Shown: in pieces, positions 1 to 9,418 of the stretch
Layout of the letters: every line of letters starts with the position of its first letter
How positions within the stretch are numbered: the stretch's first letter is position 1
Source of the DNA: Sphingobacteriia bacterium
GTDB lineage: Bacteria > Bacteroidota > Bacteroidia > Chitinophagales > Chitinophagaceae
NCBI GenBank assembly: GCA_004294135.1
Contig: RDZY01000015.1
Location: 1 to 64,000 of the forward strand
Direction: 5' to 3'
Length of the DNA stretch: 64,000 bases
Notes under the pieces: model-generated
Seen by the model: only the letters and a program-made list of their open reading frames with translations
Told to the model about the DNA's origin: nothing
Database searches by the model: none
Translations under genes and position numbers: made by a program

Positions 1-1563
1 GAAGACAACGAAATAGAAATTGTAATCCACGTAAATATGCTCAAAGAAGGTTGGGATGTAACAAACCTTTACACCATCGTTCCTTTAAGGGCTGCCAATG
101 CTTCCATATTGGTAGAACAAACCATTGGTAGAGGTTTACGTTTGCCATTTAGCGGAGAAAGGACAGGCAATGAGAAAGTAGATAAATTAACCGTTGTAGC
201 ACATGATAATTTCGATACGGTAATTGCAGCAGCCCAAGACTCAAATTCTATTCTAAACAAGCTCAAATTCATTGAAATAGATGAAGAGCAGTTAAAGCAA
301 AGAGTAGAAGTTGTTACAGTTCAAAACACCATTCAGCAGAACATTCAGAAAGAACAAGAAGAAGTAAATAAAATTGTTGAACCAGTACAAAAGCAAAAGC
401 AGCAGAACATTGTTGATGCTAAAAAAGTATTAGTCAATGTTATTCCGTTTTTCAATACCAATTCGCAGGTTAAAAAAGTAGACGACCTGATGAAACCCGA
501 AGTAAGGGCACAAGTAATGGAAGCGGTAAACAAAGAACTCAACTCAGGGCAAGGCAATTTATTTGCCACACAAATATTCGAAGAAGCTCAAGAAATGTAC
601 CAAACACTAATTACTGATTTCAAAAAAAATATTATTGAAATTCCACGTATGGACTTGGTGCAAGGTGAGGTTACAGCCAGCTTTGAGGATTTCGATTTAA
701 ACAGTTCAGATTTCACTTATGAGCAACTCAATGAGGAAATAGTAAGGATTGGCCTTAAAGATCGTAAAACGGATATAATAGAGGTAAAAAAAGGGGTGTA
801 TTATGGTAAACCAGAAAAGCTTTTAATATCAGAACTCATCAACTTCTCAGAGATTGATTATGATACCAATGCCGACCTATTACATAAGTTAGCAAAACAA
901 GCTATTGCAGAACTTCAGAGCAACCTTAAAGATGGCGAAGACCTAAATACATTGGTGTTTCAGTGGCGTGGAGCAATAGCAAATAAAATGTACCATCAAA
1001 TGATGGAACATTTCAAACTCCACGAACCCGATTACATCAAACCCAATGTAAAACCATTCACCAAGATAGAAGATTGGAATTTCACTACCTTAAAAAACGA
1101 AGGACGCAAAGATTACCGTGACGATAGTTTCCCGGCTGTACAAGTACCCAAATACGTTTTCATAGGTTTTGAAAAATCTTGCCACTTCGAGTATAAATTT
1201 GATAGCCGGACAGAACAAACCCTTGCCATGATATTGGAAAATGATAAGGAAGTAATGAAATGGCTAAGACCAGCACCCAACCAATTCCGTATCTATTGGC
1301 ATCACAACAGTAAAATATACGAACCCGATTTTGTGGTAGAAACAGCAGATTGTATTTACCTGATAGAAACCAAACGAGCAGACGAAATACCAAACAACGA
1401 AGTACAAGCAAAAGCACAAGCAGCATTAAAATACTGCAACTACGCCACCGAATACACAGCAGAATTTGGCGGTAAACAATGGAAATATGTATTAATCCCC
1501 CATGACCAAGTAAGTAAAACCAATAGTTTTAAAGGTGTGGTATTAAATAATATTTATAAGTAG
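1..1563 (+). CDS. Type III restriction enzyme, Res subunit (3' part)
   Basis: The reading frame is open from base 1, so the true start lies upstream. The visible part begins near the end of a superfamily 2 helicase core: KEGWDVTNLY and the motif VI-like EQTIGRGLRLPF, which bind and hydrolyse ATP. A long charged linker follows. Near the C-terminus YEPDFVV and YLIETKRA form a PD-(D/E)xK nuclease signature. This order (helicase, then nuclease) is that of type III Res subunits, which cut DNA when paired with a Mod methyltransferase. Mod is not in the window and would be expected upstream. The gene ends 18 bases before a convergent gene. A solitary helicase-nuclease of another defence system is possible. 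Confidence 0.85.
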   Translation, partial: EDNEIEIVIHVNMLKEGWDVTNLYTIVPLRAANASILVEQTIGRGLRLPFSGERTGNEKVDKLTVVAHDNFDTVIAAAQDSNSILNKLKFIEIDEEQLKQRVEVVTVQNTIQQNIQKEQEEVNKIVEPVQKQKQQNIVDAKKVLVNVIPFFNTNSQVKKVDDLMKPEVRAQVMEAVNKELNSGQGNLFATQIFEEAQEMYQTLITDFKKNIIEIPRMDLVQGEVTASFEDFDLNSSDFTYEQLNEEIVRIGLKDRKTDIIEVKKGVYYGKPEKLLISELINFSEIDYDTNADLLHKLAKQAIAELQSNLKDGEDLNTLVFQWRGAIANKMYHQMMEHFKLHEPDYIKPNVKPFTKIEDWNFTTLKNEGRKDYRDDSFPAVQVPKYVFIGFEKSCHFEYKFDSRTEQTLAMILENDKEVMKWLRPAPNQFRIYWHHNSKIYEPDFVVETADCIYLIETKRADEIPNNEVQAKAQAALKYCNYATEYTAEFGGKQWKYVLIPHDQVSKTNSFKGVVLNNIYK

Positions 1564-1581
1564 AAATTGAAGAAGCAACAA

Positions 1582-4389
1582 TTAAAAAGATCTAATCATA
1601 AATTTAGCACCTCCGTTGGGGGTACCCGATTTATTTAATCGGTAGCTGAAACTCAGCATAAAATAACGTTGTAAAACATTGTACCTAGTATCTTGAATAA
1701 AATTCTGATTAGCCGTTCTATTCACGCCTTGGTTTTTGTTAAGCAGATCCATTATGCTGAATTTCAGCTCCCCTTTTTTATACTTTAGAAAGCTCTTGGC
1801 AAGTGATATATTCCAAAACGGAATACTAATATTGAATCCATCTGACCTCCCACTGTTAACGGTATAATCGAAAAGGTTATTCATTATCAAGCCTCCAGGC
1901 AAATAGTTCGTCACATCAATGCCATATACGGTTTGAAGAAATTTATTATTCAACATTGGCTGTAATGAATACTGTGCTTTATTAAAATTCATTTTTACAG
2001 TCAGGTGAATATCCATTACGCTATCTAAGTTAAACTGGTAGCCTATATTGGGTGTAATACTATAATTATCAATCGCGTTTTTAGCATCATTTATAAAACT
2101 AATATTTCTAAAATTACTAGCACTTATGCCAATATCTACCCTCGACTTTAAACGCTTTAGTGGAAAGCCTGCACTGATATTTCCCATCATAAAATAATTT
2201 CCATCTGCATTCACTGGCATAGTAATTCTAGAACCATTGGGTAATACCTTATCAGCATTCGAAAATGCATTATTGACTCTTGAATAGGAGAAGAAAGAAA
2301 AAATATTTCGCTGCGTGTACATATTGAATGAAGAAATATTCAACGCCAATGATTGGGTATAACTGCGCTTTAAATTTGGATTACCTGTATAAGTATTCAA
2401 TGGATCACTGATATCTGCCACTGGTTGCAATTGTTGTGTAGAAGGTTGACTGGTAGATGTGTTGTAATTCAATCCAATAGAAATTGTGCTCTTAGGCCTA
2501 AATTGTATCCCCATCATTGGTAATATATCGGTGAAGGACTGACGAATAGCACTGGCATTGGTATTGTTAATACTTTCCAACCCTGCTACTTGTAAATTAG
2601 CACCTGTGGTAATACTCATCTTTTTAAAATTCGATCTAAAGCTTAATCCACCTCCGCCATAAGTATATACACTTCTAAAATCATTACTCAGTACTGTATT
2701 GCGTTTATCGTATTTACCACTGAAAATATTATAATCAAAAGTCTCCCGTTTACTCTCGCCTATATTAATATTATAAAATCCACTGAACTCTAATAAAGAA
2801 GTTTTACCAATGCCTTCGGTGAATACCATATTAGCTCCAAAACTTCTACTAATAGCGTCTCTTTGATTCACTTGACTAACTATTGAATCTGCCAATGGAA
2901 TTCCCGCATTATAAAACCGGTTGGAAGTATTAAGTATGCCATTTTGTTTGCTATTATTATATGCAACACTGGTTGTGGAAGAAATGGTTCTTCCTTTTTT
3001 TCTAAATTTTCTTCTTACCAATAAGTTGCCATTAAAATTTACAGCATCCGACTTAGTAGCTGAACGGGTATTACCTTCATTAATAATATTTTGTTTGGCA
3101 TCGGTTGAAGTATAATTATTGAAACTGTTGTTCTCATTTTGTTGCGTAGAAAGCTGTGGAGTGAATTTTAGCGAAGTAAAACTGTCAATTTTATGATCCA
3201 AAGCTATATTAAAACGTTGTTGTTGATTGTGGCGAACTTCACTGCTATTAGAGATATAATTGAAATTATTTCCCGGTAATAAATTAGCTCTATTCACTAC
3301 GCGGTCAGTTTGTAAATTCACATCAGTAGCAATACCACTTAGGTTAAGATCGGTTTTCTTATTCCAAGTATTATTGTAATTGACCCCGCCGGCAATAGTT
3401 CTTGCGATGCCTTGTTGATTTTGCCCCATACCAGAAATAGGGAGGCCACCATTATCACCATTGCCACCAACAACAACATTAATACCACTGCCATTCTTCA
3501 TTCCCCTAGCCATGTCGCCAGTAAAATTCATGATATCTGAAATGGAAAAACCTTGCTTATTGGTATTATTTGCCATACCCAATAAAGAGAGTTGTTTATC
3601 GCCCTTAAAGCGGTTGATATTGGTTTGTGCCTCATACCTATTTTTATTTCCAGCACCAGCAGTAAGTCTTCCAAAAAGAGAGTTGTCTCGGTCTTTCTTA
3701 AGTTTGAGGTTAATGGCTTTAGACGATTGTCCATCTTCGATGCCCGTAAATTCACTGCGATCACTTTTTTTATCAAATACTTGTACTTTATCTACAGCAT
3801 CTGCGTCTAAATTTCTGGTAGCCAACTTTGGATCTCCAGTAAAAAAATCCTTTCCGTTTACCAAAAAGCGATTTACTTTCTGTCCGTTTACACTTACTGT
3901 TCCATCACGATCAACTGTAACTCCTGGAAGTTTCTTAAGCAGGTCTTCTACTACTGCATTGGGTTGTGTTTTAAAATTTTCTGTGTTGAATTCAACCGTA
4001 TCGTTATTAATTACAACGGGTGGTCTTCTGGCAGTTACTACCACTTCACTTGCGTGCAATAGATCTGTAAGTGTTAAATTTCCGAGGTTAACTTTATCTG
4101 TTCCATTCAATGAAATGGGCTTCCACAAAGGAAGGTACCCAACGTAAGAAAAAGAGAGCAGATAATCTCCTTTGGGTAGCCCACTCAATTTGAATTTACC
4201 AGAAGAGTCGGCCCTGGCAAAACTTACCAGCGTAGAGTCTTTCTGTTTTACCACAGAAACAGTAGTATAGGCTAAGCCATTTTTAGCTATTGAATCCACC
4301 ACTGTTCCAATAACAACTGAACCATTCTGTTGGGCTTTTACACCAATATTAATAAGGCAGAATGCCAATAAAAAGCCGCTTAATTTCAT
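1582..4389 (-). CDS. Outer-membrane beta-barrel receptor-like protein with carboxypeptidase-like N-terminal domain
   Basis: This 935-residue protein starts with a Sec signal peptide ending near GVKAQ. A carboxypeptidase-regulatory-like beta-sandwich follows at about residues 25-115, then a TonB-receptor-like plug (about 130-250: VEDLLKKLPGVTVDRDG, then NRFLVNGKDFFTGD). The rest is a long beta-barrel of alternating short strands ending in an aromatic SFSYRLN region. The arrangement matches the outer-membrane beta-barrel protein family related to TonB-dependent receptors that is common in Bacteroidota. The substrate is unknown. No SusD partner is adjacent, so a polysaccharide utilisation locus is unlikely. 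It follows the FKBP gene in the same direction after about 85 bases. Confidence 0.85.
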   Translation of the reverse strand: MKLSGFLLAFCLINIGVKAQQNGSVVIGTVVDSIAKNGLAYTTVSVVKQKDSTLVSFARADSSGKFKLSGLPKGDYLLSFSYVGYLPLWKPISLNGTDKVNLGNLTLTDLLHASEVVVTARRPPVVINNDTVEFNTENFKTQPNAVVEDLLKKLPGVTVDRDGTVSVNGQKVNRFLVNGKDFFTGDPKLATRNLDADAVDKVQVFDKKSDRSEFTGIEDGQSSKAINLKLKKDRDNSLFGRLTAGAGNKNRYEAQTNINRFKGDKQLSLLGMANNTNKQGFSISDIMNFTGDMARGMKNGSGINVVVGGNGDNGGLPISGMGQNQQGIARTIAGGVNYNNTWNKKTDLNLSGIATDVNLQTDRVVNRANLLPGNNFNYISNSSEVRHNQQQRFNIALDHKIDSFTSLKFTPQLSTQQNENNSFNNYTSTDAKQNIINEGNTRSATKSDAVNFNGNLLVRRKFRKKGRTISSTTSVAYNNSKQNGILNTSNRFYNAGIPLADSIVSQVNQRDAISRSFGANMVFTEGIGKTSLLEFSGFYNINIGESKRETFDYNIFSGKYDKRNTVLSNDFRSVYTYGGGGLSFRSNFKKMSITTGANLQVAGLESINNTNASAIRQSFTDILPMMGIQFRPKSTISIGLNYNTSTSQPSTQQLQPVADISDPLNTYTGNPNLKRSYTQSLALNISSFNMYTQRNIFSFFSYSRVNNAFSNADKVLPNGSRITMPVNADGNYFMMGNISAGFPLKRLKSRVDIGISASNFRNISFINDAKNAIDNYSITPNIGYQFNLDSVMDIHLTVKMNFNKAQYSLQPMLNNKFLQTVYGIDVTNYLPGGLIMNNLFDYTVNSGRSDGFNISIPFWNISLAKSFLKYKKGELKFSIMDLLNKNQGVNRTANQNFIQDTRYNVLQRYFMLSFSYRLNKSGTPNGGAKFMIRSF

Positions 4390-4474
4390 ACATTAGATTT
4401 GATGTACGAAACTAAACGGCTCATGATGGAAGAAGGGTTAAGCAACCTATGGAAAAGGTTAATGAAAGTTAATA

Positions 4475-5194
4475 TTATTCTATCCCTAGTAATTCAACTT
4501 CAAAAATAAGTAGTGACCCCGGTAAAATTAAATCGCCTTTTTGCTGATCGCCATAAGCTAGATCTGCGGGAATATATAATTTCCATTTACTACCAATAGT
4601 CATTAATTGAAGCGCTTCTTGCCATCCAACAATTACATTACCCAATGGAAAACTAATGGGTTCGCCCCTGTCTACAGAGCTTTCGAAAATAGCTCCATTA
4701 ATTAATGTACCGTGGTAATGACATTTTACTTTATTACTCAACTTAGGCTTTAAAGTGTCGCTGCCATTTTTAATAATTTCATACTGCATACCGCTGGGTA
4801 AGCTAATCACACCAGCACGTTTAGCATTGGCTGCTAAAAATACTTCCCCAGCTTTTCTTGCTGTACTAGATTTGCTCTTATTTATTTTTTGTTGATAATT
4901 ACCAATACATCCGTCCAATATTCCATCTGCAATCAGCGGCTTTTTTGATTGTAGCGCGTCTTGCATTCCTTTTTGAAAAAGCGATATATTTAATGGATCC
5001 AAGCCTTGGGCTTTTAAGTTTTGAGCTATACGCATACCAAGTGCATAGCTGGCACTGTCAACTGCGGATTTAAAAAATACAGCACCAGTTGATTTTTCGG
5101 GTGTTTTAACAGTCAATTTTGCCGCTGGTTTTACTTGCGCATAAGATAAGGTTACCGTGAACCCCATTGTAAGGAATAAGATCGTTTTTTTCAT
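4475..5194 (-). CDS. FKBP-type peptidyl-prolyl cis-trans isomerase, exported
   Basis: Two in-frame ATGs lie six bases apart. I chose the second because it begins a normal signal peptide (MKKTILFLTMGF to SYAQ). Residues of about 45-125 match the helical dimerisation domain of FkpA/Mip-type isomerases (DSASYALGMRIAQNLKAQG). The C-terminal 100 residues are the FKBP fold, with VKCHYHGTLINGAIFESS, PLGNVIVGWQEAL and YIPADLAYGD. The protein should speed proline isomerisation during folding of exported proteins in the periplasm. It lies 64 bases downstream of argH on the same strand and could share readthrough transcription, but nothing links it to arginine synthesis. Confidence 0.9.
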   Translation of the reverse strand: MKKTILFLTMGFTVTLSYAQVKPAAKLTVKTPEKSTGAVFFKSAVDSASYALGMRIAQNLKAQGLDPLNISLFQKGMQDALQSKKPLIADGILDGCIGNYQQKINKSKSSTARKAGEVFLAANAKRAGVISLPSGMQYEIIKNGSDTLKPKLSNKVKCHYHGTLINGAIFESSVDRGEPISFPLGNVIVGWQEALQLMTIGSKWKLYIPADLAYGDQQKGDLILPGSLLIFEVELLGIE

Positions 5195-5258
5195 TTGCAT
5201 TTTTTATTTTTTTGGAAGATGGTATTTACCATTCAATTAAAGTATAAATATAGGTGTT

Positions 5259-6593
5259 CTAAACAAAAAGTAATTCAATGGCTGATATTGCTTTATTAAA
5301 TTCAAATCGGTTCATAATTTCCTCCATCATTGTACTTATTTCAGCAGTGCAGAGTTGCCCCATACTTCCCTCATGGGTATGGTTTAATTCAGTAGTATAA
5401 GTAAAAGAGCCGTTCTCAATTGTTTGTCCCACTTGCTTGTAAGCATCTCTAAAAGGCATCCCACTTAAAACCAATTTATTCACTTCTTCTACGCTAAAAA
5501 GGTAACGGTATTTTTCGTCCGTAACTACAGATGGTTCAATGCGAATATTAGAAAGCATTAGATGAACCATTTGTAAGCAATTATTCAGTTCAGCGAAAGC
5601 AGGAAAAAGGTGTTCTTTCAGTAACTGAAGATCACGCTGGTACCCAGAAGGCAGGTTGGCGGTCATCAAACTAATTTCATTTGGCAATGCTTTTATTCTG
5701 TTACAATAGGACCTTACCAACTCAAAAACATCGGGATTTTTTTTATGGGGCATGATGCTAGAACCGGTGGTGAGTTCAGCAGGGAAAGAGATAAATGCAA
5801 AATTCTGGTTTAAGTACAAGCAGGCATCCATACTCAATCTCGCCAATGTATCTGCAATATTAGCCATTGCTGTTGCAACAATACGTTCTGTTTTACCCCT
5901 TCCCATTTGTGCGTAAACCACATTATAATTCAGGTTGCTAAAACCAAGTAACGCTGTAGTTAATTTTCTATTGATGGGAAAAGAAGATCCATAGCCAGCC
6001 GCCGATCCCAATGGATTTTTATTTACAACACGGTATGCAGCTTCTAGCATATTCATATCATCTACCAAGCTTTCTGCATAAGCACCAAACCATAATCCAA
6101 AAGAAGATGGCATGGCCAATTGTAAATGGGTATAGCCAGGTAATAAATGGTTTTTATATTGCTCACTTTTTTCCTGTAATAATTTAAATAATTGATTGGT
6201 TTGTGCAACCAATTGGGTAATTTCTGCGCGAAGAAATAATTTAATATCTACTAGTACTTGATCGTTTCTACTTCTAGCACTGTGAATTTTTTTTCCGATA
6301 TCTCCCAACTCCTCTGTAAGTAAAAACTCTATATAAGAATGAATGTCTTCTACCCCAGCAGGTATACTAAAATTGGGTTGAATTACTTTTTGATAAATAG
6401 ATTGCAGGGCTTTCACCAAGCTCTCTGCTTCTTGTTGCTGAAGCAAGCCTACCGATGCCAACATTTTAGTATGGGCAATAGATCCCATAATATCATAGGG
6501 TGCCAGCATACCGTCAAAATCTTTATCTCTTCCAACAGTAAATTCTGCTACGCTATTGGCTGTTTGGGTATTGGGTTTGCTCCACAAGTTCAT
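5259..6593 (-). CDS. argH: Argininosuccinate lyase
   Basis: This enzyme splits argininosuccinate into arginine and fumarate, the last step of arginine synthesis in the cytoplasm. The 444-residue length fits the family. The fumarase/aspartase-superfamily signature GSSIMPHKKNPD is present near residue 280, and HSARSRNDQV near residue 105 is the usual substrate-binding stretch. The start ATG overlaps the stop of the upstream deacylase gene by four bases (ATGA), indicating translational coupling. It is the last gene of the arg operon. The reading frame is intact and all expected catalytic segments are visible. Confidence 0.97.
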   Translation of the reverse strand: MNLWSKPNTQTANSVAEFTVGRDKDFDGMLAPYDIMGSIAHTKMLASVGLLQQQEAESLVKALQSIYQKVIQPNFSIPAGVEDIHSYIEFLLTEELGDIGKKIHSARSRNDQVLVDIKLFLRAEITQLVAQTNQLFKLLQEKSEQYKNHLLPGYTHLQLAMPSSFGLWFGAYAESLVDDMNMLEAAYRVVNKNPLGSAAGYGSSFPINRKLTTALLGFSNLNYNVVYAQMGRGKTERIVATAMANIADTLARLSMDACLYLNQNFAFISFPAELTTGSSIMPHKKNPDVFELVRSYCNRIKALPNEISLMTANLPSGYQRDLQLLKEHLFPAFAELNNCLQMVHLMLSNIRIEPSVVTDEKYRYLFSVEEVNKLVLSGMPFRDAYKQVGQTIENGSFTYTTELNHTHEGSMGQLCTAEISTMMEEIMNRFEFNKAISAIELLFV

Positions 6594-7657
6594 AATACTG
6601 TATTTAATAATTGAATGTAAAAATCAATACCAGCGCTTATTTCATTTAGAAAAATAAATTCATCGGCAGTATGGCTTCTAGCACTATCCCCAGGCCCAGC
6701 TTTTAGCGTAGGGAAATTCATCAACGCTTTATCGCTTGTAGTGGGACTACCATAGCAGGTTTTACCCAGCCCTATTCCTGCTTTCACCAACGGATGATCT
6801 AATGCAATAGCAGTCGATTTCAGTCGCGTACTTCTTGGAATAATAGTCGCTTGAACGTGTTGCTGAATAATGGCTATTACTTCATCAAAACTGTACAGTT
6901 CATTCACGCGCACGTCCATTAAAAAACTAGTTTGTGCGGGCACTACATTGTGTTGTTTATTATCGGTATGTATAGCAGTTACCGTCATTTTTACTGCCCC
7001 CAACAAATCACTTTTTTTATCGAAAACATAATTTTGAATCCAATGAATATCATTGATTGCCTTGTACAAAGCATTATCGCCTTCATTCCTGGCAGCGTGA
7101 CCAGCTCTGCCCGTTACTTCTGCATCTAGTACCAACAAACCTCTTTCTGCAACAGCAAGATTTAGTAAAGTGGGTTCGCCAACAATACCAAAATCAATAG
7201 CTGGTAGTAAAGGTAATAGCAATTCAATTCCATCTGATCCAGAAATTTCCTCTTCAGCAGAAGCAGCAAAAATGATATTGTAGGCTAAGTCTTTCCGATC
7301 ATAGAAATAAATAAAACAGGCCAGTAGCGCAACGAGGCAGCCACCTGCGTCGTTACTTCCCAAACCATAAAGTTTACCATCAATAACCAGCGGTTCAAAC
7401 GGGTTGTTGGTATATCCTTTATTGGGCTTAACCGTGTCGTGGTGAGAGTTTAATAATATCCAAGGTTTGGCAGGATCAGTAAATTGATTGGTAGCCCAAA
7501 TATTATTGAGTTTACGTTGAAAGGGAATAGAATATTGCTCTAGAAAAGACGCTAATATTAAAGCCGTTTTATCTTCTTCTTTGCTAAAAGAAGGAGTAGC
7601 AATTAATTGCTGAAGTAAGTTAACTGCGTCTTGGTATAAATGATCCTTATTATGCAT
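6590..7657 (-). CDS. argE: M20 family N-acyl-citrulline/ornithine deacylase (ArgE-like)
   Basis: This is an M20 metallopeptidase of 355 residues. Metal-binding segments are visible: NSHHDTVKPN, GLGSNDAGG and ASAEEEISGSDG. In Bacteroidota with a carbamoyltransferase acting on acylated ornithine, the operon's M20 enzyme removes the acyl group from acyl-citrulline, releasing citrulline for ArgG. Here the acyl group may be succinyl, because of Val90 in the neighbouring transcarbamylase. I moved the start to the ATG at 7657, which overlaps the end of argB by eight bases; an upstream in-frame ATG at 7684 would add nine residues. The stop overlaps the argH start. Deacylation before carbamoylation is the alternative role. 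Confidence 0.88.
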   Translation of the reverse strand: MHNKDHLYQDAVNLLQQLIATPSFSKEEDKTALILASFLEQYSIPFQRKLNNIWATNQFTDPAKPWILLNSHHDTVKPNKGYTNNPFEPLVIDGKLYGLGSNDAGGCLVALLACFIYFYDRKDLAYNIIFAASAEEEISGSDGIELLLPLLPAIDFGIVGEPTLLNLAVAERGLLVLDAEVTGRAGHAARNEGDNALYKAINDIHWIQNYVFDKKSDLLGAVKMTVTAIHTDNKQHNVVPAQTSFLMDVRVNELYSFDEVIAIIQQHVQATIIPRSTRLKSTAIALDHPLVKAGIGLGKTCYGSPTTSDKALMNFPTLKAGPGDSARSHTADEFIFLNEISAGIDFYIQLLNTVL

Positions 7658-8435
7658 GGGTAATGGTTGTGCCAGAATGGCCATTCAAAAGATGTATCAA
7701 CTGATCTGCTTTGCCTATCACCACTTTGTTTACTCCTCTATCTAAGGCCGCAAAAGCATTGTCCAGCTTGGGTATCATGCCAGCAAAAATCAGGTTTTTT
7801 ACTTTTAGTTCTTTATAGTAGTCAGGTGCAATTATTGGAATCACCGAAGCTTCATTATTGGTATCTAATAAAACACCAGATTTTTCAAAAGTATAAATAA
7901 GTGTCGTAGTAAAAAAACTGCTGAGAGCAGTAGCCAATTCCTGTGCTATGGTATCTGCATTGGTATTAAGCAATTGGCCATTACCATCATGTGTAATAGG
8001 CGCAACTATTGGTGTTAACTGATTTGAAATAAGATGTTGAAAAAAGGAAGTATTCACTTGATCAATATCCCCTACAAATCCATAATCAGTAGTGGAACTA
8101 TTTCTTTTGTGTGCGAGAATGGCATTGGCATCTGTACCAGAAATCCCTATGGCATTACAACCATGCTGCTGCAATATTGCGGTTATATTTTTATTGATAT
8201 AACCCGCGTAAACCATGGTGACTATTTTAAGGGTTTCTGCGTCTGTAACCCTTCGCCCATCAATCATCTGTTGCTGAATACCCATTGCTTCCGCCATTCG
8301 AGTAGCCAGTTTACCACCGCCATGCACCAATATTTTAGCTTCATCTATGGCAGCAAATGATGCTAGAAAAGCGGCTAGTGCCGATTCATCGTCAACAATA
8401 TTTCCACCAATTTTTATAATAAATAGTTTGTCCAT
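7650..8435 (-). CDS. argB: N-acylglutamate kinase
   Basis: This member of the amino-acid kinase family phosphorylates N-acetyl- or N-succinylglutamate, the second step of arginine synthesis. The 261-residue protein starts MDKLFIIKIGGNIVDD, with the family's KIGGN phosphate-binding lysine and glycines. LVHGGGKLATRMAEAMG is the usual substrate loop, and LIFAGMIPKLDNAFAALDRG is the second conserved segment. It sits ten bases after the transcarbamylase gene and overlaps the deacylase gene by eight bases, so it is clearly within the operon. I see no N-terminal extension of the kind found in arginine-inhibited kinases, but feedback control cannot be judged from this alone. Confidence 0.95.
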   Translation of the reverse strand: MDKLFIIKIGGNIVDDESALAAFLASFAAIDEAKILVHGGGKLATRMAEAMGIQQQMIDGRRVTDAETLKIVTMVYAGYINKNITAILQQHGCNAIGISGTDANAILAHKRNSSTTDYGFVGDIDQVNTSFFQHLISNQLTPIVAPITHDGNGQLLNTNADTIAQELATALSSFFTTTLIYTFEKSGVLLDTNNEASVIPIIAPDYYKELKVKNLIFAGMIPKLDNAFAALDRGVNKVVIGKADQLIHLLNGHSGTTITHA

Positions 8436-8445
8436 ATATTTATCA

Positions 8446-9408
8446 TTAGCGGTTTAAGATGGCAGATAAAACAGATTGTGCCGCCCATACACGGTTGCCC
8501 GCCTGTTTTGTTACGAGGCTGTTGGAACCATCTAAAATTTCATCACTCAATTCTATATTTCTTCTTACGGGTAAGCAATGCATTATTTTAGCTTGATTGG
8601 TGAACGCTAATTTTTGATTGGTCAACATCCATGCAGGATTATTTTCGTACACTTTACCGTAGTCGGTATAGGTACTCCAGTTTTTTACATATACAAAATC
8701 AGCATTTTGCAATGCCGCGTCTTGGTTATGGGTAATGGTAGCACCTTTGGTAAATTCTTCGGCCAATTCATAATCTTCTGGATGGGTAATTACAAAATCA
8801 GCTTCGCCCCAAGCATTCACCCATTGCGCAAAACTATTGGCAACACATTGTGGAAGTGGTTTAATATGAGGAGCCCATGTGAGCACAATTTTAGGGCGTG
8901 AAGCCGAAGGTTTGCCAGTTAATAATGCTTCTTGAATAGTAATGATATCGGTAAGTGATTGTAAGGGATGTAGGGTAGCACTTTCGAGACTGATGACTGG
9001 CACACCTGCATATTTAATAAATTGATTGATATACATTTCACTGTAATCATCTTCCCTATTTTTTAGGGAGGGGAAGGTTCTGATGGCCAATACATCAAAA
9101 TACTGCCCCAATATGGGTGCTGCATCTTTAATATGTTCCACCGTGTGACCACTCATGATGGCACCTTCTTCAAACTCCAATGCCCACCCCTCTTTATCAA
9201 CATTAAACACAATAGCTTCCATTCCTAAATTAGATGCGGCAACCTGTGTGCTCAGCCTGGTACGTAAGCTGGGATTCAAAAAAAGTAACCCAATTCTTTT
9301 CCCTTTACCCAGTAACTGATCCATCAATGGATTGGCTTTATAATCCAATGCTTTTTTTACCAGTGCATTGATATTACCCGCATCTTTTACAGAAATAAAT
9401 TGTGTCAT
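8446..9408 (-). CDS. argF': N-succinyl/N-acetylornithine carbamoyltransferase
   Basis: This transcarbamylase (320 residues from the start chosen here) carries the carbamoyl-phosphate motif SLRTRLSTQ and the MHCLPVRRN signature. These are the hallmarks of the enzymes that carbamoylate acylated ornithine rather than free ornithine. The ATG at 9408 begins MTQFISVKDAGN like known relatives and lies ten bases after argD; an upstream in-frame ATG would overlap argD. The position corresponding to Pro90 of Bacteroides fragilis SOTCase and Glu92 of Xanthomonas AOTCase is Val90 here, in MSGHTVEH. Published mutants show that Val at this site gives succinylornithine specificity, so I favour N-succinylornithine as substrate. 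Confidence 0.93.
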   Translation of the reverse strand: MTQFISVKDAGNINALVKKALDYKANPLMDQLLGKGKRIGLLFLNPSLRTRLSTQVAASNLGMEAIVFNVDKEGWALEFEEGAIMSGHTVEHIKDAAPILGQYFDVLAIRTFPSLKNREDDYSEMYINQFIKYAGVPVISLESATLHPLQSLTDIITIQEALLTGKPSASRPKIVLTWAPHIKPLPQCVANSFAQWVNAWGEADFVITHPEDYELAEEFTKGATITHNQDAALQNADFVYVKNWSTYTDYGKVYENNPAWMLTNQKLAFTNQAKIMHCLPVRRNIELSDEILDGSNSLVTKQAGNRVWAAQSVLSAILNR

Positions 9409-9418
9409 GAGTTGGTAT

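Noticed and set aside
3461-4147. Plus-strand 228-codon open frame
   Set aside because: It is antisense to the conserved plug domain of the outer-membrane gene and has no protein-like features of its own.
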